Source: Salinicola endophyticus (GTDB lineage: Bacteria > Pseudomonadota > Gammaproteobacteria > Pseudomonadales > Halomonadaceae). From it: a DNA stretch of 64,000 nt. The notes beneath the pieces were generated by a model. The model was given only the letters and a program-made list of their open reading frames with translations. It was not told the DNA's origin and ran no database searches. Made by a program: the position numbers and the translations under genes. Below, piece after piece: positions 27,605 to 35,644 of this stretch. The stretch spans positions 1,426,001 to 1,490,000 of the forward strand of contig NZ_CP159578.1 in assembly GCF_040536835.1 (NCBI RefSeq), read 5' to 3'. How positions within the stretch are numbered: the first letter of the stretch is position 1; each line of letters starts with the position of its first letter.

Positions 27605-28588
27605 TCAGCCGATCTCCCTGTCGCTGGCCACGGCGGCCCGCGGCGCGACACTGTCGTGGCGCCGCTCGGCCCAGTGGTCGCGGGCCAGTACCAGGGCGCC
27701 GGGCAGACTGCCCAGCAGGATCAGCAGGCCGTAGGTGATCGACAGGGTCACCCCCTCCTGGGCCGGCAGCCCGGCCAGTGGCCAGATCAGCGCCGCGGCA
27801 CCTTCGCGCAATCCCCAGCCGGCCACGCTCAGCGGGATTGCCATCGCCAGCAGCAGCGGCGGAATCAGCGGCAGCAGCACGTCCAGCGAGCGCGGCAGCT
27901 CCAGCGCCCGGGCGGCGCACACGAACACGGACACGTAAGTGGCCACCACCAGCAGGGAACTGAGCAACTGGCGCGGCCAGACATGGGACCCCAGCAGCGC
28001 CTGACGCAGATCCTGCCCCAGCCGCGCCAGCGCTCGGCCCAGTCGCCGACGCCAGAGGCTGGCCACCGCGATCAGTGCCAATAGCGCCGTGGCGGCGATG
28101 GCCCATCCCCAGCTCAGGCGCGCGCTACCCAGGTTGGCGACGATGGCCTCGCGCAGCGGCGCTGCCGCCGCCAGGGTGACCAGGGCGACCAGCACCAGCG
28201 CGATCTGCCCCGAGGCGCGTTCGATCACCACCGCGCGGATCGCCGCGCCGCGCTGGCCGGCATCGGTGTGGCTGCCGTGGCGCCAGGCGCGGGTGGCATC
28301 ACCCATCACGCCACCGGGCAGGACCTGATTGAGGAAGGTCGCCAGGTAGTACTCGCGCAGAGCGCGGGGCCAGGGCAGGGCGATGCCCACATGGTGCGCG
28401 GTGAGACGCCAGCGCCAGGCGGAAATCATGACCTGGGGCAGGCTCAGCGCGATGCCCGCAACGACCCACAGGGGCGACAGCGCGCCGAGCCGTGCCACGA
28501 TCTCGCCGGTGTTCAACTGCCAGGCGAGCGTGGCCAGCAGCGCCAGGGTGACCCCCAGGCGCAGCAGCGCGGCATGCCGGGATCTCAC
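27605..28588 (-). CDS. Flippase-like membrane protein (LPG synthase transmembrane family)
   Basis: A 327-aa protein with about eight hydrophobic segments. SAWRWRLTAHHVGI, LATFLNQVLPGGVMGDATRAW and the later IPLSVAGWGLREGA are landmarks of the lysylphosphatidylglycerol-synthase transmembrane (UPF0104/YbhN-like) family. Some members flip lipids across the inner membrane; others are uncharacterised. It is the last gene of a leftward operon and overlaps the methyltransferase gene by 4 bp. In this setting, moving a lipid-linked product is plausible but inferred. Confidence 0.85.
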   Translation of the reverse strand: MRSRHAALLRLGVTLALLATLAWQLNTGEIVARLGALSPLWVVAGIALSLPQVMISAWRWRLTAHHVGIALPWPRALREYYLATFLNQVLPGGVMGDATRAWRHGSHTDAGQRGAAIRAVVIERASGQIALVLVALVTLAAAAPLREAIVANLGSARLSWGWAIAATALLALIAVASLWRRRLGRALARLGQDLRQALLGSHVWPRQLLSSLLVVATYVSVFVCAARALELPRSLDVLLPLIPPLLLAMAIPLSVAGWGLREGAAALIWPLAGLPAQEGVTLSITYGLLILLGSLPGALVLARDHWAERRHDSVAPRAAVASDREIG

Positions 28589-29517
28589 GCTGGCCGATCC
28601 TGAGACGTTTCGAAGGACGTGTCGAACGACATCCCCGGGGGAGAGTCCGGCGGTAGGGCGAGCAGGTCGCGGTGACCCAGGGTCAGCATCAGCCGGCCGG
28701 CGTCGAGCGCCGACAGACGCGTCCGGTACCAGTTTTCGATGCGTGTCGCCTGCGCCGGTGCCTGCTCCAGCAGCGCCGTCCGCCAGCCCGCGATCAGTGC
28801 GTCGATCAGCGGCCAGGTCTCGCGGCCCAGGCGCCAGGGTGAGGGCGCTTCGCGCAGATGGTAGCCGTGGCGCAGGAACGCCTGCTTGAGATAGGTGGGG
28901 GCGAGGGTGCCGAGCGCCTCACCGGCGCCCTTGTCGCGCTGCTGATGGGCGGCGAGAGTGTCGAACACGAAGCGGTCGTCGCCATCTTCCAGGGTCTTGC
29001 CGGCGCTGTCCTGGAAGTGAATCTCGCCATCCACGCTGAGCGTGAACAGCACGGCGCAGCCCAGCTCGCGGCAGCGCGCGGCGAGGGCGTCGATCCACTC
29101 GGCCGAGACCAGATCGAACAGCGCCGAGGCCGTGACCAGGTCGGCGCCTGTCAGTGCCTCATCCAGCGCCTGTGCCAGCGTGGCCTCGTGCACTGTTAGT
29201 TGAATTGGCTCACCCGCGGCGCTGGCGAGCGTGTCGCAGCGGCTTCGTGCGTGCTCCAGCAGACTGGGGTCATGGTCGACCAGCCGCCAGCGTTGGGGCG
29301 TATGCAGGCGCGGCGCCAGATAGCGCAGGTTAGAGCCACTGCCGCAGCCGAGATCGACCAGTGTCGCCGCGGTGGAGGCGCTGGCGCGCTGCGCCAGCCA
29401 GTGGTCGGCGGCGTGGGTCAGCTGGGCGTCGCGGGCGCGGTGGTCGACCGGTTCGCGCAGCGTCAGCCAGGTATCGCTGAAGTGGGCATCGGCGGCGAGT
29501 GGTGATGATGTGTTCAT
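28585..29517 (-). CDS. Class I SAM-dependent methyltransferase
   Basis: A 310-aa cytoplasmic enzyme. SAM-binding motif I is VDLGCGSGSNLRYL near residue 58, followed by the acidic strand LVDHDPSLLEHAR and the motif-IV-like DLVTASALFDLVSAEW. Sequence around the substrate site gives no clear acceptor. It overlaps its operon neighbours by 4 bp on both sides (ATGA), so it is tightly coupled to the glycosyltransferase and the flippase-like protein. It probably methylates the cluster's product. Confidence 0.88.
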   Translation of the reverse strand: MNTSSPLAADAHFSDTWLTLREPVDHRARDAQLTHAADHWLAQRASASTAATLVDLGCGSGSNLRYLAPRLHTPQRWRLVDHDPSLLEHARSRCDTLASAAGEPIQLTVHEATLAQALDEALTGADLVTASALFDLVSAEWIDALAARCRELGCAVLFTLSVDGEIHFQDSAGKTLEDGDDRFVFDTLAAHQQRDKGAGEALGTLAPTYLKQAFLRHGYHLREAPSPWRLGRETWPLIDALIAGWRTALLEQAPAQATRIENWYRTRLSALDAGRLMLTLGHRDLLALPPDSPPGMSFDTSFETSQDRPA

Positions 29518-30560
29518 TCGGTCTCCCGTGTCAGTGCGGCGGCGAAGGCGCGCGCGGCATTGTCCCAGTCTCCCAGGGTGTCACGCAGCGCCCGCGCCCC
29601 GTCGCGGCAGCGCCGATAGTGCTCGGGCTCGCCCAGCAGCGTGGCCAGGGCGTCACCCAGTGCGGCGCTGTCTCCCGGCGGTACCTTGATGCCGGCTTGC
29701 TCGGGCAGGGTTTGGGCCAGCGCCCCGCCGGTGGTGGTGACCACCGGCAGGCCGTGGGCCAGCGCCTCGGTGATGACCATGCCGTAGCCTTCGTAGTGCG
29801 AGGGCAGCACGAACAGGGTCGCGTTGCGGTAGTGCTCGCTCAGCGCCGCACTGGGCTGGGCGCCAAGCAGGCGGATACGCCCCTGCAGGCCATGGCGGGC
29901 GATCGCCGCCTGCACCTGGGCGGCGTAGTCCGGAGCGCGGTCGAGGTCGCCGATCAGATCGCACTGCCAGGGTAGGTGAGTGAGTCCGGCGAGGGCCTCG
30001 ACCAGCACGCCCTGGCCCTTGCGGGGGGTCAGCGTGGCGACGCACAGCAGTCGCGGCGGATCGAGATCGCCGTGGGCCAGCTCGCCGCGGATCACCCCGG
30101 GCTCGATCACGGCGATCTTGCTGGCGGGGACATCGAAATCGGCGAGCCGCCGCGCGGTGTAGACGCTGGTCACGATCACCCGCTCCACCGCGGCCAGACC
30201 GCGGGTCTCGCTGATGCGAAAGCGCGCGCGCTCGGGCTCGCCGAGGCCGGTCTCGTCACACAGCGGATGATGGAGCAGGGCGGTGATCGACAGGCGCGCG
30301 GCGTGACGCTCGACGATGGCCGGCAGCCCGCCCATGGCGAGACCGTCGATCACCACCCTACTACCGTCGACCAGCGCGGTCAGGGCGCTATCCAGGGCAT
30401 GCGAAGCGACCGCATCGGGCTCCGGGAAGCGCCCTTCCAGGCCGACCACGCTGACCGCCCAGCCCTGGTGGCGCAGCGCTTCGACGATACGCGCGTCATA
30501 CAAGTAGCCGCCGGTGAGCTGCTGCGGGTCACCGGCGACGATCAGCGTGAGATCACTCAT
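29514..30560 (-). CDS. Glycosyltransferase, GT4-like
   Basis: A 348-aa GT-B fold glycosyltransferase. The N-terminal domain starts LTLIVAGDPQQLTGGYLYDARI. The C-terminal donor-binding domain shows LLCVATLTPRKGQGVLVEAL and FVLPSHYEGYGMVITEALAHGLPVV, the EX7E motif of family GT4. It likely transfers a nucleotide-activated sugar to the pterin-like or lipid product. It overlaps the PTPS-like gene and the methyltransferase gene by 4 bp each. Confidence 0.9.
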   Translation of the reverse strand: MSDLTLIVAGDPQQLTGGYLYDARIVEALRHQGWAVSVVGLEGRFPEPDAVASHALDSALTALVDGSRVVIDGLAMGGLPAIVERHAARLSITALLHHPLCDETGLGEPERARFRISETRGLAAVERVIVTSVYTARRLADFDVPASKIAVIEPGVIRGELAHGDLDPPRLLCVATLTPRKGQGVLVEALAGLTHLPWQCDLIGDLDRAPDYAAQVQAAIARHGLQGRIRLLGAQPSAALSEHYRNATLFVLPSHYEGYGMVITEALAHGLPVVTTTGGALAQTLPEQAGIKVPPGDSAALGDALATLLGEPEHYRRCRDGARALRDTLGDWDNAARAFAAALTRETE

Positions 30561-30955
30561 AGGCCGCCTTCGTAGCTGGCCCAGGCGATGTGCGATTCGT
30601 GCAGGGTGACCGCGAGTGCGGTGAGATGCCGGCCGCCTTCACCCAGCTCGCCTTCGCGGATGGCGGTGGCCAGGCGGTCGAAGACCACCTTGGCCATGAA
30701 TTCGGTGGTGGTGTTGCGGCCCTTGAACTCGTCGACGTCATCGAGGTTGGTGAGGGTGAACTCGGCCAGAATCCGCTTCAAGGTGTCACTGGCGAGCCCG
30801 ATGTCGACCACCAGATCGTCGTGATCCAGCTCCGGGCGCTTGAAGGTGACGTCGACCACATAGGTGGCGCCGTGCAGCTTCTGCGCCGGGCCGAAGGTCT
30901 CGCTGTTGAAGCTGTGGGCGATCATCATGTGATCGCGGACGGTCAGGCTGAACAT
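30557..30955 (-). CDS. Divergent 6-pyruvoyltetrahydropterin synthase / QueD-like protein
   Basis: A 132-aa protein with the PTPS/QueD T-fold layout: DHMMIAHSF near the N-terminus, LHGATYVVDVTF, an LDHDDLVVDIGL segment, LDDVDEFKGRNTTTEF and a C-terminal LHESHIAWASYEG with the conserved Glu. In ordinary members the middle motif is HGHNY with two zinc-binding His and a catalytic Cys just before it. Here it is HGATY and no Cys is present. The zinc site or chemistry must therefore differ. It overlaps the glycosyltransferase start and follows the dehydrogenase by 61 bp. Confidence 0.87.
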   Translation of the reverse strand: MFSLTVRDHMMIAHSFNSETFGPAQKLHGATYVVDVTFKRPELDHDDLVVDIGLASDTLKRILAEFTLTNLDDVDEFKGRNTTTEFMAKVVFDRLATAIREGELGEGGRHLTALAVTLHESHIAWASYEGGL

Positions 30956-31016
30956 TCCTTGTCTCCTCGTGCCGGCTCGGCGGCGTGGTAGCGGTGTGGC
31001 AAGAATCGTGCCGGGT

Positions 31017-31988
31017 TCAGGCGTAGCGGATGCGCTCGCACAGGGTATCGTCGTCGCTGCGGCTGAGCCTAGCCAGGGTCTGCGGCAGATCGCGGAAGTG
31101 GCTCTCGCCGCTGATCAGCACGTCCAGACACTCATCCTTGAGCAGCGATAGCGCCAGCGACAGCCGGCGCTTGTGATCCCAGCGCGCGCGGTGGCTGGGC
31201 GAGACGCTGCCGACCTGGCTCGAGCGCAGCGTCAAACGCCGCGCGTGGAAGGCCTCGCCCAGCGGTAGATTGACCCCGCGGCTGCCGTACCAGCTGAGTT
31301 CGACCACGCTCGCCTCGAAGCCGGCGATCGCCAGTGCGGTCTGCAGCCCGGCGTCCGAGGCGCTGGCGTGAATCACCAGATCGCGCTCGTCGGCGGCGTC
31401 TTCCGGGGTGACGAACTCGACCCCCAGCGCGCTGCCCAGAAAGCGCTTGCGCTCGTCGATGTCGATCAACTGCACCTGGGCCCCGGGGAGCTTGGCGCAG
31501 AGCCAGGCGACCAGGGCGCCGACCACGCCGGCGCCGACCACGCTGATACGGTCGCCTGCGGCGGGCGCGGCATCCCACATGGCGTTGAGCGCGGTCTCCA
31601 TGTTGGCACCGAGCACGGCGCGCTGCGGCGGCACGTCTTCGGGTAGACGTACCACGTCACTGGCGGCGATCCGATAGTGGGTCTGATGCGGATAGAGGCA
31701 GTAGACGTGACGCCCATGCCAGTCGTGGGCGCCCTGTTCGACCACGCCGACATTGGAGTAGCCGTACTTCACCGGGCCGGGAAAGTCGCCGCTCTGGAAA
31801 GGCGCACGCATGCGCGCGTACTCGCTGGGCGGCACCTGACCGTTGAAGACGAGGGTTTCGCTACCGCGGCTGATCGCGCTGTAGCAGGTTCGCACCATCA
31901 ACTCGCCAGCGTCGCTGAGGTCAGCCTGGCTGATCTCGCCGCTGCCGTCGCCAAGCGACCAGAAGGCGTGTGCGTAGGGGATTGTCAT
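31017..31988 (-). CDS. Zinc-type alcohol dehydrogenase-like (MDR) oxidoreductase
   Basis: A 323-aa medium-chain dehydrogenase/reductase. Landmarks are SRGSETLVFNGQVP, FPGPVKYGYSNVGVVEQG, and the Rossmann segment ISVVGAGVVGALVAWL with the acidic LIDIDERKR. The structural zinc cysteine cluster is missing. The start MTIPYAHAFWSLG at 31988 follows GAGAGAGACG; an upstream in-frame ATG gives a poorly composed tail. First gene of the leftward operon, so it may oxidise or reduce a side chain of the GTP-derived intermediate. Confidence 0.87.
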   Translation of the reverse strand: MTIPYAHAFWSLGDGSGEISQADLSDAGELMVRTCYSAISRGSETLVFNGQVPPSEYARMRAPFQSGDFPGPVKYGYSNVGVVEQGAHDWHGRHVYCLYPHQTHYRIAASDVVRLPEDVPPQRAVLGANMETALNAMWDAAPAAGDRISVVGAGVVGALVAWLCAKLPGAQVQLIDIDERKRFLGSALGVEFVTPEDAADERDLVIHASASDAGLQTALAIAGFEASVVELSWYGSRGVNLPLGEAFHARRLTLRSSQVGSVSPSHRARWDHKRRLSLALSLLKDECLDVLISGESHFRDLPQTLARLSRSDDDTLCERIRYA

Positions 31989-32439
31989 AAAACGTCTCTC
32001 TCTAGCCGACCTATGGCCTTGAGCCGATCTGTAGCGGCTGTCGCTGCGGCCAGGGTGCACGCTACTCGCCTGGGCCAACTTTCTGTTCAATAATTTCTAA
32101 TGCTTGCCGGGTGCCGAGGCTCACCTCCGTGCGCCGGGCCGTGAATCGGGTGGCAAGTCCGATTAGCGCTGTGCCTCAACGAAACGCCGGGCTGATGAGG
32201 GGAGTATGGCAGAGCATGGCAGTTTGTCATTTATACAATAGCTATACACTTTTTTATTTCTGCATCGTTTTTGCCGTATGACGCTACCCGCTGCATACGC
32301 TTATCATCGCTGCCATAGCAATACTCGGAGAGCGTTTTCGCGGTCTGGTGGCGGGCCGGCATGGGTGCATCCAGACCTGTACGGCTGACGTATGGATCGA
32401 GAGCGACAGGGACGCCGGGAAAGAAGAAGGAGAAACGTC
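31989..32439. promoter_or_regulatory. Divergent promoter region with AT-rich island
   Basis: A 451-bp gap lies between the divergent dehydrogenase and phosphatidyltransferase genes. No gene is seen. A sharply AT-rich stretch at about 32220-32275, containing TTGTCATTTATACAATAG and TATACACTTTTTTATTTC, contrasts with the surrounding GC-rich DNA and is where promoters or a regulator site are likely. No single -35/-10 pair has convincing spacing. Confidence 0.45.
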
Positions 32440-33207
32440 ATGGCGGATGGACCGGTAAGGGTGGGCGCGCTGACGCCCAAAAGGCGGCGGGGCTGGTGGG
32501 GATGGGTGGACCTGGGCGCCGGACTGGCACTGGTGGCGCTGCTGGTGGAGTGGGTGCACTGGGCCTTTTCCGCGCCGGGCGGGTTGCGCCTCACCGCCGG
32601 CGGGGTCTATGTCGCCATTGCCACGGCGGTACTGTGGGCCTGGCCAGCGGCGCGCCAGGGCATCGGTTGGGCCAATCGCATCACGCTGCTGCGCGCGGTC
32701 TTTATCGCGCTGGTCGCCGGACTGATCGCCTATCCCGCTTTCATTCAGCGCCACGCCGAGGGCATCGCCGCACTGGCGCTGCTGGCGCTGCTGCTCGACG
32801 GTATCGACGGCTGGGTGGCACGTCATACGCACTCGGCGACCCGCTTCGGCGCGCGTTTCGACATGGAGCTCGACGCTTTTTTCATCGTCGTACTGTGTGC
32901 GGCGCTGGTGGCGCTGGACAAGGTGGGAAGCTGGGTGCTGGTGATCGGTCTGGCCCGCTACGCCTTCGTCGGTGCCGGGCTCTACTGGCCCTGGCTGCAT
33001 CGCGAGCTGCCGGTCAGCTATCTGCGCAAGACGGTCTGCGTGTGGCAGGTGGCGACGCTGCTGGCATGCCTGCTGCCGCTGGTGACATCCGCTTGGGCAG
33101 TGGCGTTGACCTCACTGGCGGCGGCGCTGCTGGCGCTCTCCTTCGGGCGTGATCTGGTGTGGCTGTGGCGGCGGAGGGGGGCGCCATTGAGCGACAGCGT
33201 CTTCTAG
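32440..33207 (+). CDS. CDP-alcohol phosphatidyltransferase family protein
   Basis: A 255-aa integral membrane protein with about six helices. The complete family motif is visible as DGIDGWVARHTHSATRFGA then RFDMELD (D-x2-DG-x2-AR-x8-G-x3-D-x3-D). The family joins a CDP-activated lipid to an alcohol, or moves a phosphoalcohol. AAGGAG lies seven bases ahead of the ATG at 32440. It is divergent from the pterin-like operon. A lipid-linking step in that pathway is inferred; ordinary phospholipid synthesis is the alternative. Confidence 0.88.
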   Translation: MADGPVRVGALTPKRRRGWWGWVDLGAGLALVALLVEWVHWAFSAPGGLRLTAGGVYVAIATAVLWAWPAARQGIGWANRITLLRAVFIALVAGLIAYPAFIQRHAEGIAALALLALLLDGIDGWVARHTHSATRFGARFDMELDAFFIVVLCAALVALDKVGSWVLVIGLARYAFVGAGLYWPWLHRELPVSYLRKTVCVWQVATLLACLLPLVTSAWAVALTSLAAALLALSFGRDLVWLWRRRGAPLSDSVF

Positions 33208-33349
33208 ACTTTGTACGAAAACTACCTACGCTCGGCAATACGGCGTTAAAAATCGGCTCAAACTGCTCATTTACTCTCCGTAAACTCCACGTTCTTGCCG
33301 ATTTTTGCCTTGTCTTGCCTTCGCTCGCTGACTTTTCGCGCAAACTCTA
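33205..33349 (+). repeat. Dispersed inverted-repeat-bounded element, copy 2
   Basis: Second copy of the element at 5001-5141, in the opposite orientation. The ends TAGACTTTGTACGAAAA (33205-33221) and, inverted, TAGAGTTTGCGCGAAAA (33333-33349) match at 14 of 17 positions. Shared inner blocks include AATACGGCGTT, TGCTCATTTAC, GTAAACTCC and CCTTGTCTTGCCTTCGCTCGC. The left end supplies the stop codon of the phosphatidyltransferase gene. The rest of the gap to 33461 shows nothing recognisable. Confidence 0.78.
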
Positions 33350-33461
33350 GCTCACGACCCAGTCTCCGCCGGCCTCGGGCTCGCCTTGCCCCGCGACTCG
33401 CTATAGGATCGGCCCTGCAAGCGATACCGACCCCGCAAGGCTCAACTAGCTAAGGTTTCAC

Positions 33462-34484
33462 ATGGTGCAGGAAGCTTTCTCGCTCGGTGGCGAGCGCATC
33501 GAACCCGGCACCCGGCGACAGGTGGATCTGCCGGTGGCCAAACTCTATACCCACGCGCCTCTGCACATTCCGGTAGAGATCGTCCACGGCCGGCAGCCCG
33601 GGCCGATCCTACTGGTGTGCGGGGCGATCCACGGTGACGAACTCAACGGCGTCGAGATCGTACGCCGGCTGCTCAAGCTGCCGGCGCTGTCGCGTCTGCG
33701 CGGTACGCTGATCGCGGTCCCCGTGGTCAATGTCTTCGGCTTCGTGCAGCAGTCGCGCTATCTGCCAGACCGCCGCGATCTCAACCGCTGCTTTCCGGGC
33801 AGTGAGAGTGGCTCACTGGGCTCACGGATCGCCGCGCTGCTGCGTGAGGAGGTGGTCGATCGCGCCACCCATATCATCGATCTGCACACCGGGGCGATCC
33901 ACCGCACCAACCTGCCGCAGATCCGCTCACAGCTGCGCCGTAATGCCGAGACCCAGGCCATGGCCGAGGCTTTCGGCGTGCCGGTGATTCTCAACGCCGA
34001 GCTACGTGAGGGGAGCCTGCGTGAGTACGCCCAGAGTCGTGGCGTGCCGGTGCTCACCTACGAAGCGGGGGAGGCGCTGCGTTTCGAAGAGTGGGCGATC
34101 GCCCCCGGAGTGCGCGGCATACGGCGGGTGATGCGGCTGATCGGCATGCTGCCGGCCGAAGGGCGGCGGCGCACGCCGCCGGCGGCCGAGGTCGCCAACG
34201 GTTCGAGCTGGGCACGCGCGCCGATCGACGGCATTCTGCGTCCGCGGGCACGGCTGGGGGCGCGGGTCGCCAAGGGGGAAGTGCTCGGCGTGGTCGCCGA
34301 TCCCTTCGGCAACGATGAAGCGCAGGTGGTGGCGAGCGCCGACGGTATCGTCATCGGCATGAGCAATCTGCCGCTGGCCAATGAGGGCGAGGCGCTCTTC
34401 CATGTGGCGCGCTATGAGGAGATCGACGAAGTCGAGAGTGCGGTGGAGAGTTTCCAGTCACGCTTCGACACCCCCGGCGCCTGA
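33462..34484 (+). CDS. Succinylglutamate desuccinylase/aspartoacylase family (M14-like) protein
   Basis: A 340-aa zinc-dependent deacylase of the AstE/aspartoacylase group. Zinc ligands lie in CGAIHGDELNGVEIV (His and Glu) and in IIDLHTGAIHRTNLPQI (His). A catalytic Glu is likely in VLTYEAGEAL. The C-terminal domain (residues 255-340) contains a lipoyl-like beta barrel, PIDGILRPRARLGARVAKGE. Family members remove acyl groups from amino acids such as N-acetylaspartate or succinylglutamate. The substrate is unknown. It is convergent with dusA across a shared terminator hairpin. Confidence 0.9.
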   Translation: MVQEAFSLGGERIEPGTRRQVDLPVAKLYTHAPLHIPVEIVHGRQPGPILLVCGAIHGDELNGVEIVRRLLKLPALSRLRGTLIAVPVVNVFGFVQQSRYLPDRRDLNRCFPGSESGSLGSRIAALLREEVVDRATHIIDLHTGAIHRTNLPQIRSQLRRNAETQAMAEAFGVPVILNAELREGSLREYAQSRGVPVLTYEAGEALRFEEWAIAPGVRGIRRVMRLIGMLPAEGRRRTPPAAEVANGSSWARAPIDGILRPRARLGARVAKGEVLGVVADPFGNDEAQVVASADGIVIGMSNLPLANEGEALFHVARYEEIDEVESAVESFQSRFDTPGA

Positions 34485-34499
34485 GCGAGGCTCAGGCGC
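34477..34499. terminator. Bidirectional terminator hairpin containing both stop codons
   Basis: GCGCCTGAGC-GAG-GCTCAGGCGC is a perfect 10-bp stem whose arms contain the stop codons of both the aspartoacylase-like gene and dusA. Confidence 0.7.
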
Positions 34500-35514
34500 T
34501 TGCGGCCAGGCGTTCTTCGTCGACCAGGCCCAGGGCGTCGTCATAGACCGCAATGCCGGCACCGTCGCGATGGGCGTGCTCGGAGAGATGACGGCGGAAG
34601 CGCCGCCCGCCGGGGCAGCCCTGGAACAGCCCCAGCAGATGGCGGGTGACATGGTTGAGCCGTGCCCCCTCGGCCAGGCGTTCGACGATATAGGGGCGGA
34701 AGGCGCGCGCGGCCGCATGGCGGCTGGGGGCCGGCCCAGGACGCTGATAGAGCGCCTGATCGACCGCCGCCAGCAGCCACGGATTCTGGTACGCCTCGCG
34801 GCCGATCATCACGCTGTCGGCCCCCGCGTCGAGGTGGGCCTGGCAGCTCTCCAGGCTCTTGATGCCGCCATTGATGCCGATGTGCAGCTCGGGATGCTGC
34901 GCCTTGAGACGGTAGATCCGGGGATAGTTGAGCGGCGGGACGTCGCGGTTCTCCTTGGGTGAGAGACCCTGCAGCCAGGCCTTGCGGGCATGGATCACGA
35001 AGGTCTCGCAGCCCGCCGCCGCGACCTGCTCGACGAAGCGCTCGAGATCGGCGTCCTCATCCTGATCGTCGATACCGATACGGCACTTCACCGTCACCGG
35101 GATCGAGACCACCGCGCGCATGGCGGCAACGGCGCGCGCCACCTTCTCGGGGTGGCCCATCAGGCAGGCGCCGATCAGATTGTTCTGCACCCGGTCACTG
35201 GGGCAGCCGACATTCAGATTGACCTCGTCATAGCCCCACGCCTGGGCGATCTCGGCGCACGCCGCCAGCTCGCCCGGGTCGCTGCCGCCGAGCTGCAGCG
35301 CCAGCGGGTGCTCGCACTCGCTGTAGCCCAGGAAGCGCTCGCGCGGCGAGCCGTGGAGCAGCGCTCCGGTGGTGACCATCTCGGTATAGAGCAGCGTGCG
35401 CCGGGTCAGGCAGCGCGCGAAGGCGCGGTAGTCGCGCGTGGTCCAATCCATCATGGGCGCCACTGAAAAGCGGCGGGCGCGGTCTGCGGGGCTTTGAGTC
35501 GGCATATCAGGCAC
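34492..35514 (-). CDS. dusA: tRNA-dihydrouridine(20/20a) synthase DusA
   Basis: This 340-aa FMN enzyme reduces uridine 20/20a in the tRNA D-loop. SVAPMMDWTTRDYR at the N-terminus binds FMN. The catalytic Cys lies in NLNVGCPSDRVQNNLIGACLMG, followed by VKCRIGIDD, VIHARKAWLQGLSPKENR and GINGGIKS. Length fits DusA. The gene is intact. Its 5' end is a well-known site for tyrosine-recombinase islands, which commonly restore the start of dusA on integration. The prophage begins immediately upstream. Confidence 0.96.
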   Translation of the reverse strand: MPDMPTQSPADRARRFSVAPMMDWTTRDYRAFARCLTRRTLLYTEMVTTGALLHGSPRERFLGYSECEHPLALQLGGSDPGELAACAEIAQAWGYDEVNLNVGCPSDRVQNNLIGACLMGHPEKVARAVAAMRAVVSIPVTVKCRIGIDDQDEDADLERFVEQVAAAGCETFVIHARKAWLQGLSPKENRDVPPLNYPRIYRLKAQHPELHIGINGGIKSLESCQAHLDAGADSVMIGREAYQNPWLLAAVDQALYQRPGPAPSRHAAARAFRPYIVERLAEGARLNHVTRHLLGLFQGCPGGRRFRRHLSEHAHRDGAGIAVYDDALGLVDEERLAASA

Positions 35515-35644
35515 TTGCGTTACGCACTACTGTTTAAATATCCACTATTTGATACCATCTAATCCCGCCGATAACCGGGCTCACTGTACCGTGATTGTAC
35601 CAGTTGGCCCTTGATACCCATTCGAGCGAGCGAGGTGGTACACC
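35515..35644. other. Prophage left boundary: dusA leader, likely attL and integrase arm sites
   Basis: A 130-bp gap lies between dusA and the divergent integrase gene. TGTACC occurs at 35585-35590 and 35596-35601 and inverted at 35637-35642, a spacing that could be integrase or excisionase arm sites. The core crossover is expected within or near the first codons of dusA (about 35440-35520). It cannot be fixed without the right end, which is outside the window. Confidence 0.45.

Noticed and set aside
32220..32275. Specific sigma-70 promoter in the AT-rich island
   Set aside because: TTGTCA and TATACA are only 13 bp apart and other pairs are no better, so only a general promoter region is reported.
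35515..35644. tRNA gene as the prophage attachment site
   Set aside because: No cloverleaf-like sequence; dusA is the adjoining conserved gene and a known target.
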